Shown: piece by piece, positions 45,545 to 55,069 of the stretch | Layout: each line of letters opens with the position of its first letter | Position numbering within the stretch: position 1 is the first letter of the stretch | Assembly: GCA_964504565.1 (NCBI GenBank) | Contig: CAZDEY010000011.1 | Coordinates: forward strand, 76,457 to 140,456 | Length of the DNA stretch: 64,000 nucleotides | Origin: Cesiribacter sp964504565 | GTDB lineage: Bacteria; Bacteroidota; Bacteroidia; Cytophagales; Cyclobacteriaceae | Direction of reading: 5' to 3' | Made by a program: the position numbers and the translations under genes | The notes under the pieces: generated by a model | The model's database searches: none | What the model was told of the DNA's origin: nothing | What the model saw: only the letters and a program-made list of their open reading frames with translations

Positions 45545-46127
45545 TTTACTATACCCTAAGAACGAAAAGTTAATACTTCGGACTATTCTTATAGTTTCCA
45601 TCGCCGTTCCGGTTTTGGTAGCGGTACTACTGTTTTCTCCTTATAAGATAAATGCTTCCATGCAGTGGGTTAAGCACCTGCCGGCCTTTCATGCTTTTGT
45701 CAATAGCATAACTGCCGTACTGCTGGTTTTAGGTTTGTATTTTGTAAGAAAAGGTCAAATTGCCCGCCACCGGGGAGTAATGCTGGCGGCTATGGGGTTC
45801 GGAGCTTTATTTCTGCTAAGCTATGTAGTATACCACGGTTCGGTACCTAATACTTTGTTTGGGGATATTAACGGCGATGGTGTGCGCGATGCTGCCGAAA
45901 CTGCTGCGGCCGGTAACAGTTTGAACGTATACTTTGCAGTGTTGATCAGCCACATAATTTTTGCCGCAATAGTACTACCATTTGTGCTTATGGCAGCCTA
46001 CTTTGCCTTGACCGATAAAATTAAACAGCACCGAAAAGTAGTACGCTGGGCGTTCCCGCTGTGGTTATACGTAAGCATAACCGGCGTGGTAGTTTACTTC
46101 ATGATTAAACCGTTTTACCAGTTCTAA
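45537..46127 (+). CDS. DUF420 membrane protein, oxidase-associated
   Basis: The protein has 196 residues and five helices. Family features include WVKHLPAFHAFVNSITAVLL, KGQIARHRGVMLAAMGFG and a C-terminal IKQHRKVVRWAFPLWLYVSI with conserved histidines. Members sit beside heme-copper oxidase genes and are suspected of a role in oxidase assembly. An acidic loop with DINGDGVRDAAE (EF-hand-like spacing) lies between helices 3 and 4. Confidence 0.9.
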   Translation: MADLLYPKNEKLILRTILIVSIAVPVLVAVLLFSPYKINASMQWVKHLPAFHAFVNSITAVLLVLGLYFVRKGQIARHRGVMLAAMGFGALFLLSYVVYHGSVPNTLFGDINGDGVRDAAETAAAGNSLNVYFAVLISHIIFAAIVLPFVLMAAYFALTDKIKQHRKVVRWAFPLWLYVSITGVVVYFMIKPFYQF

Positions 46128-46129
46128 TC

Positions 46130-46399
46130 ATGAAAAAGGTACTGTTACTTATAGTCTTTCTATTGATTTCGGTAGTCGGCAACGAGGTGTACAGCCAGTG
46201 TGCTATGTGTAGGGCTCAGTTGGAAAGCAATGTAAGTGATGGTTCTTTTATGCTAACCAGCGATAACCTGAATGCCGGAATAATGTATTTATTGGCAATG
46301 CCTTACGTATTGATTGCGGTGGTAGCTTTTTTTTGGTATCGTAACGCTAAACAAAATGCCCAAAAATTTAAGTCGCGCCTCCGCTATACTGCACGCTAA
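46130..46399 (+). CDS. Small membrane protein with an N-terminal CxxC motif
   Basis: The protein has 89 residues: a signal-like segment ending at YSQ, then CAMCRAQLE, a short loop and one helix (about 51-69) with a basic tail. I know no function. Similar small proteins occur in this position in related oxidase operons; the exposed Cys pair could bind copper or act in thiol exchange during oxidase assembly. It follows DUF420 by two bases and overlaps DUF983 by 44 bases. Confidence 0.75.
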   Translation: MKKVLLLIVFLLISVVGNEVYSQCAMCRAQLESNVSDGSFMLTSDNLNAGIMYLLAMPYVLIAVVAFFWYRNAKQNAQKFKSRLRYTAR

Positions 46400-46775
46400 G
46401 TGCCCCCGCTGCCGCCACGGTAATATTTTCGTGCATCCGTGGTACCGCTTAGATAAATTTAGCCAAACCCATAAGGAGTGTTCGGTTTGCGGACTGCGCT
46501 ACGAAAGAGAACCGGGATTCTTCTTCGGGGCCATGTACATAAGCTACGTATTTACCGTAGCAATTTTATTAGGCACAGCTTTTGTGCTATATTTTGGGTT
46601 TAACGATCCGCCCACCTGGGTGTACCTGTCGGTAGTAATGGTAATAATTGTACTGTTTTTGCCAATTAGCTTTAGGTTTTCCCGGGTGTTGTACCTCTAC
46701 GCATTTGGCGGGGTAACCTACAAGCCGGAATATGCCCAAGGCCCAGATAGCCCACATTCAAACGTTACCCGATAA
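46356..46775 (+). CDS. DUF983 membrane protein
   Basis: The protein has 139 residues. A zinc-ribbon-like head (AKCPRCRHGNIF and ECSVCGLRYEREPGFFFGAMYISY) precedes two helices, the standard DUF983 layout. The family often sits near oxidase assembly genes; function unknown. Both ends overlap neighbours by 44 bases. Confidence 0.9.
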   Translation: MPKNLSRASAILHAKCPRCRHGNIFVHPWYRLDKFSQTHKECSVCGLRYEREPGFFFGAMYISYVFTVAILLGTAFVLYFGFNDPPTWVYLSVVMVIIVLFLPISFRFSRVLYLYAFGGVTYKPEYAQGPDSPHSNVTR

Positions 46776-49700
46776 GCTAAACTTATGGCTTAAACTGGGG
46801 CTTGGCCTATTAATAGGCGGGCTGCTGTTTTTATTTTTAGGTACCCTACCGGCCGAGGAACCTCAAGCCAGAATACAGGATAACTTTATCGAGCAGCTAA
46901 CCCAGCTTAGCCGCCAGCATAGCAAAATACTGAGCCAGGCAGAACAATTGGCTACTAAGGACGATGATGCCGGTGTTCGTCCTTTTCAGTCCTTCAGGGC
47001 AAACCTAAATTTTCCCTATTTCATATATCGTAACGGTCAGCCCTGGTTTTGGTCCAGCCTGCAGCACGGGCCCTTCCGTGAAACCTCTTTGGGTGAAAGT
47101 TTTCAGTTTCACCAAACTGTTCAGGGTAGTATAATTAGCAAAACTACAGCCTTTCAGGGCAGAAACGGAATTTCCGGAAGTTTAACTACGGTTTTGCCAC
47201 TTTCCGGTCGCGAGCTTGCCGGCGGGGATAGTCCGTTCTTCGATAGGGCCGTAGTCGGCATATCACCATCGCCCGGGCCAGAGCTGGTACCTATAGCGGA
47301 CGTAGATGGTGATTCGTTATTTTACGTTCAACTTGCCGCTAAACCAAACCTTGGGTATACCTGGCCTTTTGCTTTGGCCGCCTGGTTATTGGTACTAGGT
47401 CATGTTTTTTTAGGAATTGGCTTGGTGCGGGCCGGACACAGCACCTCACCAAAAAGCTACATTCGTTGGGCGTTGTTGCTTGCCTTAGCACTACTCAGGG
47501 TACTGTTTATTGAGCTGAATATCCCTTCGGTTATTTACCCAATTGAACTATTTAGTCCGCGCTACTTTGCCAGCGGCTGGCTAAACCCCTCCTTAGCCGA
47601 TTTCATGCTAAATATGGCGTGGTACGGCGGTATTTGGTATTTACTTTCCCCAACTATTTACCAAATGGGGGTTTGGCGATGGTTATATCGACAATCGCCC
47701 TCCTTAAGGTGGTTTGTTGGGATATCCGGGATTTCGCTATTGGTTATTCTGAATATTCTATTGGTTAGAACCCTGATTCGGCACGTGCAGTTTCCGCTGG
47801 ATATAACCGAGAATATAAGCCTTAACCTTCCTCGCTTAGCAACTTACCTAATCTTTATAAGCTGTGCCATAATTCTGTATTTCCAGCTTATGCCGCTGTA
47901 CCGCTACATGGTGCGGCAAGCTTTCAGTAAGAAATTAGTAGTTACGCTTCTGGTTGTAGGTTGCCTATGGGCATTGGTGTTTCACTTACTTGCTACCTAC
48001 GGGTTCATTGTTATTCTTTTGATCCTGGGCTGGATTTTTATGAAGAAGTACCAATTTGGGATAAGCCAATCAGTTCTTACTCCAAGTAGGCAGCCGTTTC
48101 CGTTGTTCAGCGAAATTTTAGGGGTTGCCCTAATTACCGCAAGTATTGGCGGGGTAGGAACGTTAGATCAGTATTTGGTTAGGCAAGAAGCAGCTCAGGA
48201 ACAATTGGCCAGTCAAATTTTGTCGGAACAGGATGTAGTAGGAGAGTTTTTGCTTTCCGAAGCGGCCGGTCGTATGCAGCAGGATATTTATATGGTCAAC
48301 CGATTTCTAAGTCCACTATTTACATTAGAAGGTATGAACCAAAAAGTCCGGCGGGTATACCTCAGTAAATACTTCGATAAATATTCTCTGGAAGTAAACC
48401 TGTTTAGCCCGGACGGACAGCCGCTTCGAAATAACCAGTTGGTAAGCTATAGTTCGTTGCTGGGTGAAGCCAAACGCCTGGGTACCGAAACTGAATACCC
48501 GGGATTATACCGATTGCAGAATCCGGCTGCTAGTTGGCAATACCACTACCGTTACTTTATGCCCATTCTTTTTCAAGGCACAAAAATTGGCTATGTAACA
48601 TTAGATCTACAACTTAGGCAATTAGGCGGCGAAACCCTTTATCCTGAGCTATTACTGAACAACCAGTCGCCCCAACTAGACGCTAGCCGCTATAGCTTTG
48701 CAATTTACCGAAACGATAAGTTGGAGTTTTATAATGGTTCCTATAACTACCCTGAAAATTTTAGCGCGGACTACTTAAAGCAAGATCAGGTATTTAAAGA
48801 TGAAGGCTTTAGAAAAGGTGAACATATTCACTGGGCAACTGCCGGAACCAATAGCACCGTAGTAATTTCGGCCTACGAGTTGGGGCCGCTTAAATTTTAC
48901 GCCAATTTTGCCTTTCTCTTACTGTTTCTGCTATTGGTTGTAAGCCTTTACTATTTACTTTACCTGGCACTGGCCCGGGCTTCGGTTCAGTACCTTTCCC
49001 TTACCACCAAGGTTCAACTCTACCTAAATGCCGCTATTTTAATACCGCTGTTGGTAATTACTTTTTCTACGCTAAGCTTTTTAAATCGTACTTACCGAAA
49101 GCAAACCGAGGAAACCTACACCGCAAAGGCCGAACGCATAAGCCGGGGCGTAGCCGAATCGTTAATTCAGTACCAGGCCGGGTACACTAGTACCGAGCAG
49201 TTGGCTGGTTTGGTAGAAGATATGGCTCGCTTTGCTGATGCTGATATCCACCTGTTTGATACCTCGGGTTATTTATTGGCTACCAACCAGCCTACGCTAT
49301 TTCAGAAATACCTTTCGCCTTATGTGAACCCACAGGCTATGGGCGGCCTGGTAGAGGCTAACCAACGACAAATGCTGACGACCGAGGAGATAAACAATCT
49401 GGAGTATAAGGCTGCTTACGTAAGTGTAATGAACCCTACCACGGGCAAACTGTTAGGGGTAGTAGGCGTGCCGTTTTTTGATGCCGGCTATAGATTGCAA
49501 GAACAGCTAAGCAGCATCTTTTCCAACTTCGTGGCTATATTTGCTACCTTGTTTTTTGTGTTCTTGTTTTTGTTGCAACTGCTTGCCCGGGGCTTAACTG
49601 ATCCGCTGCGCTACATAGCCGAGCGTTTGCGCTTTACCAGCCTGAGCGGTAAGAATGAACCACTGGAATGGCCCGCCAATGACGAAATAGGCCGGTTGGT

Positions 49701-50436
49701 TCACGAATACAACCAGATGCTGCTGAACTTGCAAAAGAGTAAGGAAGCTCTTTCACAGAGCGAAAAAGAGTCGGCCTGGCGCGAGATGGCCAAACAGGTA
49801 GCCCACGAAATTAAGAATCCGCTTACACCGATGCGCCTAAGCCTACAGCACCTAAACCGCCGTCTGGACAGTCTATTGGAACATCCGCAGAGAGAAAAAG
49901 TAAACCAATCGTTTCAATCGTTATTAGGGCAGGTAGAAACCCTGAGCGATATTGCTACCACCTTTTCGGCCTTTGCCAAAATGCCAATTCCCCGGCAGGA
50001 TAAATTTGATTTTACCGCTATGGTTAGGCGGGTAGTTAACCTATTTCAGAATAATAGCGAAAAAGGCATAGCACTAAATTTACCTAAAGAAACTGTTTGG
50101 ATAGAAGGCGATGAACAACTGATGCAGCGTACCCTAAACAATTTGATTATTAACGGTCAGCAGGCAGTTCCGGACACGCATAAGGCTCAGATTAGTATTA
50201 AACTAAGTGCAAGCCCAACCCACGTTTTGCTTCAGGTAAAAGATAATGGTAGTGGCATTCCGGCGGCAATTCAGCAGAAGGTTTTTGTGCCTAATTTCAG
50301 TACAAAGAATAGCGGTTCCGGCTTGGGGCTGGCTATTGCCAAGCGGGGCGTAGAGCATGCCGGGGGTAAAATTTGGTTTGAAACGGAAGAGGATGTCGGA
50401 ACAACCTTTTATATTGATTTGCCAAGGTCGGTATAA
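46732..50436 (+). CDS. Large membrane sensor histidine kinase
   Basis: The protein has 1234 residues. N-terminal anchor (about 17-36), an extracytoplasmic part to about 215, a multi-helix block about 220-455, a second extracytoplasmic domain to about 730, helices near 735-755 and 765-785, a third sensor domain about 790-925, a helix near 930-950, HAMP about 950-1010, dimerisation domain with phosphoacceptor H1025 (QVAHEIKNPLTPMRLSLQHL), and ATPase domain (DNGSGIP, GSGLGLAIAKRGVEHAGG). NtrY-like in its kinase core. No response regulator is adjacent. Its stop is next to the start of the barrel gene (50437). Signal unknown. Confidence 0.9.
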   Translation: MPKAQIAHIQTLPDKLNLWLKLGLGLLIGGLLFLFLGTLPAEEPQARIQDNFIEQLTQLSRQHSKILSQAEQLATKDDDAGVRPFQSFRANLNFPYFIYRNGQPWFWSSLQHGPFRETSLGESFQFHQTVQGSIISKTTAFQGRNGISGSLTTVLPLSGRELAGGDSPFFDRAVVGISPSPGPELVPIADVDGDSLFYVQLAAKPNLGYTWPFALAAWLLVLGHVFLGIGLVRAGHSTSPKSYIRWALLLALALLRVLFIELNIPSVIYPIELFSPRYFASGWLNPSLADFMLNMAWYGGIWYLLSPTIYQMGVWRWLYRQSPSLRWFVGISGISLLVILNILLVRTLIRHVQFPLDITENISLNLPRLATYLIFISCAIILYFQLMPLYRYMVRQAFSKKLVVTLLVVGCLWALVFHLLATYGFIVILLILGWIFMKKYQFGISQSVLTPSRQPFPLFSEILGVALITASIGGVGTLDQYLVRQEAAQEQLASQILSEQDVVGEFLLSEAAGRMQQDIYMVNRFLSPLFTLEGMNQKVRRVYLSKYFDKYSLEVNLFSPDGQPLRNNQLVSYSSLLGEAKRLGTETEYPGLYRLQNPAASWQYHYRYFMPILFQGTKIGYVTLDLQLRQLGGETLYPELLLNNQSPQLDASRYSFAIYRNDKLEFYNGSYNYPENFSADYLKQDQVFKDEGFRKGEHIHWATAGTNSTVVISAYELGPLKFYANFAFLLLFLLLVVSLYYLLYLALARASVQYLSLTTKVQLYLNAAILIPLLVITFSTLSFLNRTYRKQTEETYTAKAERISRGVAESLIQYQAGYTSTEQLAGLVEDMARFADADIHLFDTSGYLLATNQPTLFQKYLSPYVNPQAMGGLVEANQRQMLTTEEINNLEYKAAYVSVMNPTTGKLLGVVGVPFFDAGYRLQEQLSSIFSNFVAIFATLFFVFLFLLQLLARGLTDPLRYIAERLRFTSLSGKNEPLEWPANDEIGRLVHEYNQMLLNLQKSKEALSQSEKESAWREMAKQVAHEIKNPLTPMRLSLQHLNRRLDSLLEHPQREKVNQSFQSLLGQVETLSDIATTFSAFAKMPIPRQDKFDFTAMVRRVVNLFQNNSEKGIALNLPKETVWIEGDEQLMQRTLNNLIINGQQAVPDTHKAQISIKLSASPTHVLLQVKDNGSGIPAAIQQKVFVPNFSTKNSGSGLGLAIAKRGVEHAGGKIWFETEEDVGTTFYIDLPRSV

Positions 50437-53400
50437 ATGAAAGGGTGGGCGGCTTTTATATTGCTACTACTAGTACAAACTGCGGCTTGGGGTCAGGTTC
50501 AGATATTGCCTGATAGCCTGGGAAATTCAGTTGGAGTTCAAGTATGCAAAATGGTGCCGCTAAATCAGGCAGGGTTTGTACTGGATAGCCTTACACTTGC
50601 CCCCGGTAGTATTCAATTAACCGATACCAGCCTTTCGTATACCTACAACCCATCCACCGGCCTTATTCTGGTAGAAGGATCAAGTTCAACTGATTCCGTA
50701 CAGGTTTGCTACCGCCGATTATCTTTTTCCCTACAACAAGCAGTAAGCCATCATACCCTGCAGGAGTACGATAGCACCGCGCCTTATCGGGGTGGCCAAA
50801 CCGTTAATCAGGATTTTTTTACGGAAGAAGAGAGCTTTTTTAAAACCCCGGAAATTCAGAAGAGCGGTAGTATAAGCCGGGGCATATCGTTTGGTAATAA
50901 TCAGGATGTAGTAGTGCAAAGCAGCCTGAATTTAGAACTGGACGGAAAAATTTCCGATGAAATTGGTATCCGGGCCTCCATTAGCGATCAGGATGTACCC
51001 TTTCAGCCGGAAGGCAATACCCAAAACCTGCAGGAGTTTGATAGGGTTTATGTAGAATTGTTTACCGATAGCTCGCAACTGATGGCCGGTGATCTAATGC
51101 TAAAGGCCCAACCGAACCCATTTCTGAGATTTCAGCGCAGCGTTCAGGGATTGGCTTTTGCCCACCGGTTCAAGCGTGGCGAACTGGAAATTGGAGCAGC
51201 AGCGGCTAAAGGTCAGTATATAGTAGCTGAGCTAGATCCGGTAGAGGGTTTGCTTGGGCCGTACCGCCTGCCCGGCACCTCATCGCTAGGCGATCAGTTT
51301 TCGGCGGTGTTAGCTAATTCAGAAAAAGTATTCCTGGATGGGAGGTTGCTCATTCGAGGCTTTAACCAAGACTATGTAATTGATTATAACCTGGGCGAAA
51401 TTACTTTTACACCCGGCACTATTATAACCCAGTATTCCCAAATTAGGGTTGAATACGAGTATATCAACCAGGCCTACCGGCGCGGAATTACTACTGCCAG
51501 CTACGCGCACCGGCAGGGCAGGGTGCGGTTTCAGACCAGTTTTTTTCAGGAGCAGGATAACCGAAACCGCCCGCTGTTTAGCGAATTAAGTAATAACGAT
51601 AAGGAATTATTAAGCCTGGCCGGGGATAATCTTAATGATATATTTAGTTCAACTATTGATAGTGTAGGCTTTCAACCGGAAACTATACGCTACGCCCAGC
51701 GGGTAATTGACAGTCAGGGTGTTTCTTATACCTACTACGAATTTAGTACGAACCCGGAAGAAGCGGTTTACCAACTAAGCTTTGCTGATGTTGGGTTGGG
51801 TAACGGTAATTATATTTTAGAAAGAAGTACGCCGCAGGGTAGGATTTACCGCTGGGTAGAACCTGTTAACGGAATAGCCCAAGGCCGGTTTGCACCGGTA
51901 CGACGGCTGGAATCGCCCAAGCGACAGCGATCCGTAGGCCTGAGCACCCAAATTGAAACCGGCCGGCACAGCCAAGTATTTGCCGACGGGGCTTTTTCCG
52001 ATAGAAATTTGAATTTATACAGTGATCTGGATAGTGAAGATGATGGTGGCGGAGCATTCCGATTAGGCTTTCAAATTAATAATAAACCCCTTCGGGGGTT
52101 AGATAGTGCCCGATTAAGTACGGGTTTTAGCCTGGAACAACTCACCGCAAATTATACGGCTGTCGATCCGTTCAGGGAGGCTAACTTTGATAGGTATTGG
52201 GGCTTAGTGTTAACCCGGGGTTCTACTCAACAGTATATCAGCTACGGAGCGGCCGATCGCCTGCTATCGGCTTGGGTAGGCTTGGAAGAAGATGCTCTTA
52301 ACCGAGCAACCTATACAATCCGGCAGCGTAGTTTAACCGACTCGCTACAAGGCTGGCAGCACGAAGTTACGGCAGCTAAAGCCTGGGGCTTATTTAGAAC
52401 CCAAGCTACGGGTTTCTTAACTAATAGTGAATTGCCGGAGCAAGATGTTACCTGGCGGCAGCTACGAGCTAGGGCAAAGCTGGCCTTGGCTAAAATACAA
52501 CCGGGTTACGCTATCAACCTAGACCAAAACTATTTCAGAAACCGGTCAAATGATTCGGTTTCATTTTCGGCTCAGTATTATACCGAACACCAGGTTTTTG
52601 TAGAGAGCCCGGACGAAGCGGCCGGCCAGTATAAGCTTCAGTACAGCTACCGTACCGATCATTTACCAAATAAGGGCGAAATGCAGGAAGCTACCCGAAG
52701 CCATACCTACTTAACCAACTGGCAATCGGCGGCTGAAGGTAACCAGCAGTACGGGCTTACTGCCAGTTACCGCCGTAGCCAGGCCCTGCTGGATTCGGCC
52801 CAAACCGGAGACGAAGAAATACTTACCGGCCAGTTTTTCTGGCTTAGCAACTGGGCTAAGAATTCTATTCGGCAGGAAGTTAGGTACGCCACCGGCAGCG
52901 GGCGGGAGTACCGCCGCGATTACGTATACGTGCAAGTTCCGGTAGGGCAGGGTACTCACTTTTGGCGCGATGATAACAGCGATGGCGAGCAGCAGTTGGA
53001 TGAGTTTTACGAGGCTACCTTCCCCGATGAGCGGCAGTTTATTAGGCTGCTGACAGTTGGCAACGAACTGGCCCAAACCTTTACTACCGAACTCAATTAT
53101 CGCCTCAATATAAACCCACCGGCCCATTGGCGGGATGGGGGCGGGTGGTTACCTGTTTTGGCAAACTTTAACTTTACCGGCAGTGCCCGGCTTCAGCAGA
53201 AAATTACCGAAGGCAGCTTACTAAATCGCTACGTTCCGGTACTGGAAGAAATTGCCCAGCGCGAATTACTTTATCAGCGCCAGAACTGGCAGGGCGCCTT
53301 ATTTTATAACCGTGCCGACCCCAAGTGGGGAGCCGATATTTCGTTGAATATAAATAACCGTAAGCAAAATATTTCGGCCGGGCAGGAGCTATATAATACG

Positions 53401-53925
53401 GCAAACTTAGTAGCCGGCCTTAGGCGAAGCTTTACCCGAATCTGGAATGTGCGGTTAGAAGGAATAGGGAATCAGCAGGAAAACCGGTCACAATACTTAG
53501 GAGAGCGCCAATTTATTATTGAAGCCCTGGGCGTAAGGCCGCAGCTTACCTGGCTCCCCTCGCGCAGCCTGCAGGTAACTTTAGAAGGTCGTTATATAAC
53601 GAAAGAAAATAAGCTAAATCCCCAAATTGCCCGCTCAGCGCAGGTTGCAGAATCTGGTTTGGGTATTACCTTTAGCCAAAGTATAAAAACTCAACTGAGG
53701 CTACAGGCTCGTCTGAGCCAATTAGATTTTGAAGGTACTGCCGCCTCGCCCGCCGGTTACGCCTTATTGGAAGCCTTACAGCCCGGCAGAAACGTGCTTT
53801 GGTCAGCTAACTGGCAGCAAAAGCTAATGCAAGGCTTATTTTTACAAGCCCAATACGAAGCCCGTGACTCCCCAACCAGCCGAACTATACACACTGGTAG
53901 TATGAGCGTAAGGGCGTTGTTTTAG
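50437..53925 (+). CDS. Large outer-membrane barrel-like protein, function unknown
   Basis: The protein has 1162 residues with a signal peptide (about 1-20, ending AWGQ). A conserved stretch near 147-220 (SRGISFGNNQDVVVQSSLNL, ISDQDVPFQPEGNTQNLQ, FDRVYVEL) recalls a segment found in large Bacteroidota outer-membrane proteins; I cannot name the family. After about residue 350 it is rich in alternating aromatic/hydrophobic strands and ends in RALF, the terminal Phe of BAM-inserted barrels. A DNSDGEQQLDEF motif (near 849) could bind calcium. It directly follows the sensor kinase gene, so the two are likely cotranscribed. Confidence 0.75.
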   Translation: MKGWAAFILLLLVQTAAWGQVQILPDSLGNSVGVQVCKMVPLNQAGFVLDSLTLAPGSIQLTDTSLSYTYNPSTGLILVEGSSSTDSVQVCYRRLSFSLQQAVSHHTLQEYDSTAPYRGGQTVNQDFFTEEESFFKTPEIQKSGSISRGISFGNNQDVVVQSSLNLELDGKISDEIGIRASISDQDVPFQPEGNTQNLQEFDRVYVELFTDSSQLMAGDLMLKAQPNPFLRFQRSVQGLAFAHRFKRGELEIGAAAAKGQYIVAELDPVEGLLGPYRLPGTSSLGDQFSAVLANSEKVFLDGRLLIRGFNQDYVIDYNLGEITFTPGTIITQYSQIRVEYEYINQAYRRGITTASYAHRQGRVRFQTSFFQEQDNRNRPLFSELSNNDKELLSLAGDNLNDIFSSTIDSVGFQPETIRYAQRVIDSQGVSYTYYEFSTNPEEAVYQLSFADVGLGNGNYILERSTPQGRIYRWVEPVNGIAQGRFAPVRRLESPKRQRSVGLSTQIETGRHSQVFADGAFSDRNLNLYSDLDSEDDGGGAFRLGFQINNKPLRGLDSARLSTGFSLEQLTANYTAVDPFREANFDRYWGLVLTRGSTQQYISYGAADRLLSAWVGLEEDALNRATYTIRQRSLTDSLQGWQHEVTAAKAWGLFRTQATGFLTNSELPEQDVTWRQLRARAKLALAKIQPGYAINLDQNYFRNRSNDSVSFSAQYYTEHQVFVESPDEAAGQYKLQYSYRTDHLPNKGEMQEATRSHTYLTNWQSAAEGNQQYGLTASYRRSQALLDSAQTGDEEILTGQFFWLSNWAKNSIRQEVRYATGSGREYRRDYVYVQVPVGQGTHFWRDDNSDGEQQLDEFYEATFPDERQFIRLLTVGNELAQTFTTELNYRLNINPPAHWRDGGGWLPVLANFNFTGSARLQQKITEGSLLNRYVPVLEEIAQRELLYQRQNWQGALFYNRADPKWGADISLNINNRKQNISAGQELYNTANLVAGLRRSFTRIWNVRLEGIGNQQENRSQYLGERQFIIEALGVRPQLTWLPSRSLQVTLEGRYITKENKLNPQIARSAQVAESGLGITFSQSIKTQLRLQARLSQLDFEGTAASPAGYALLEALQPGRNVLWSANWQQKLMQGLFLQAQYEARDSPTSRTIHTGSMSVRALF

Positions 53926-54016
53926 AGGGAATCCTAACGCGTGAATTAGCGGCTAAAGCGACGGGCAACTATTATACCCTTGTCGCACAGGTGCAGTAAT
54001 AGAAAACTGTAGTATT

Positions 54017-55069
54017 CTAAGCTGCTTTTTCTTTGTAAGCTTCTACCCTAGGGTTCATTACCCTGAACCAAAGGGGCGGAATTAATGATAGGAGCATCAT
54101 GCCAGGGTATCCAGTTGGCATTTGGGGGCTTTCCTCCAGATGGCGTAAAATTTGATATTTGCGGGTGGCTTTAAAATGATGGTCGCTATGGCGGCTTAGT
54201 TCAAAAAGCATTACCCGACCTAACAGGTGGTTGCTATTCCAGCTATGGTGAGGACCAACGGTTTCGTAGCCCTTAGGGCTGGTTTGCCTCTGTAGCCCGT
54301 AATGTTCTATATAATTAACTGTTTCCAAAAGTAAAAAACCAATTATGGCAGCAGCAACAAAGGCCAAAGCTACTTGGTAGCCAAGCATTATACCGATAAT
54401 AAAAACCAAACCAATTTGAATAAGCTGAAACCCCAGCATTTGGTTAGCCATGCTCCAGAACGAGCGGCCTTGCCTACGTAGCCTATCGGCCTCTAATTGC
54501 CAGGCCGAGGTGTAGCTTCCAATTACCGAACGTAGCCAAAAGAAATAGAGCGGCTCGTTGAAGCGGGAACTGGCCGGATCGTCCGGGGTGCTTACCTTGC
54601 GGTGGTGTCCTTTATTATGTTCAATAAAGAAGTGCATATACAGCGAGCTTAGTAATAAAGCCTGGGCTAAGCGTTGTGAAAAAACATCGGAGCGGTGTCC
54701 CAACTCGTGGGCAATATTTATTCCAAACACACCGCACATAAGTCCCATGGCTAAAATACGACCCCCAATAGTTACTATACTTAGGGAAGGTTCGGTTAAG
54801 CTAACCAGAAATATCAGCAGGATGCCATACTGTACTGGTACCCCGCAGTAGGCTAACCAATCGAAAACCGGACTGGCTAAAAGTCTTTTTTCTTCTTGGG
54901 GGCTGGGGTTAGCAGTGCTGGTAGGCAGCATGTATTCCAGCAAGGGTACCAAGCCAAACACATAAAAAAGCGGAACTAAAGTAAGCCAATCATGGCTAAG
55001 CAGAGATAATCCTACTAAAACTGGCAATACCATAACGGTAAGGTATTTGAAAACGCCCCGATAAGCCAT
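54017..55069 (-). CDS. alkB: Alkane 1-monooxygenase (AlkB-type non-heme di-iron)
   Basis: The protein has 350 residues and about six helices. His boxes: HELGH (121-125), HNKGHH (151-156), NYIEHYGLQRQ (His256) and LSRHSDHHF (294-298), the full AlkB/xylene-monooxygenase set including the HYG motif that separates alkane hydroxylases from desaturases. It would oxidise medium-chain alkanes or related acyl chains at the terminal carbon with a rubredoxin partner; no rubredoxin gene is in the window. Single gene, convergent with the barrel gene; the 91-base gap between them shows no clear terminator. Confidence 0.9.
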   Translation of the reverse strand: MAYRGVFKYLTVMVLPVLVGLSLLSHDWLTLVPLFYVFGLVPLLEYMLPTSTANPSPQEEKRLLASPVFDWLAYCGVPVQYGILLIFLVSLTEPSLSIVTIGGRILAMGLMCGVFGINIAHELGHRSDVFSQRLAQALLLSSLYMHFFIEHNKGHHRKVSTPDDPASSRFNEPLYFFWLRSVIGSYTSAWQLEADRLRRQGRSFWSMANQMLGFQLIQIGLVFIIGIMLGYQVALAFVAAAIIGFLLLETVNYIEHYGLQRQTSPKGYETVGPHHSWNSNHLLGRVMLFELSRHSDHHFKATRKYQILRHLEESPQMPTGYPGMMLLSLIPPLWFRVMNPRVEAYKEKAA

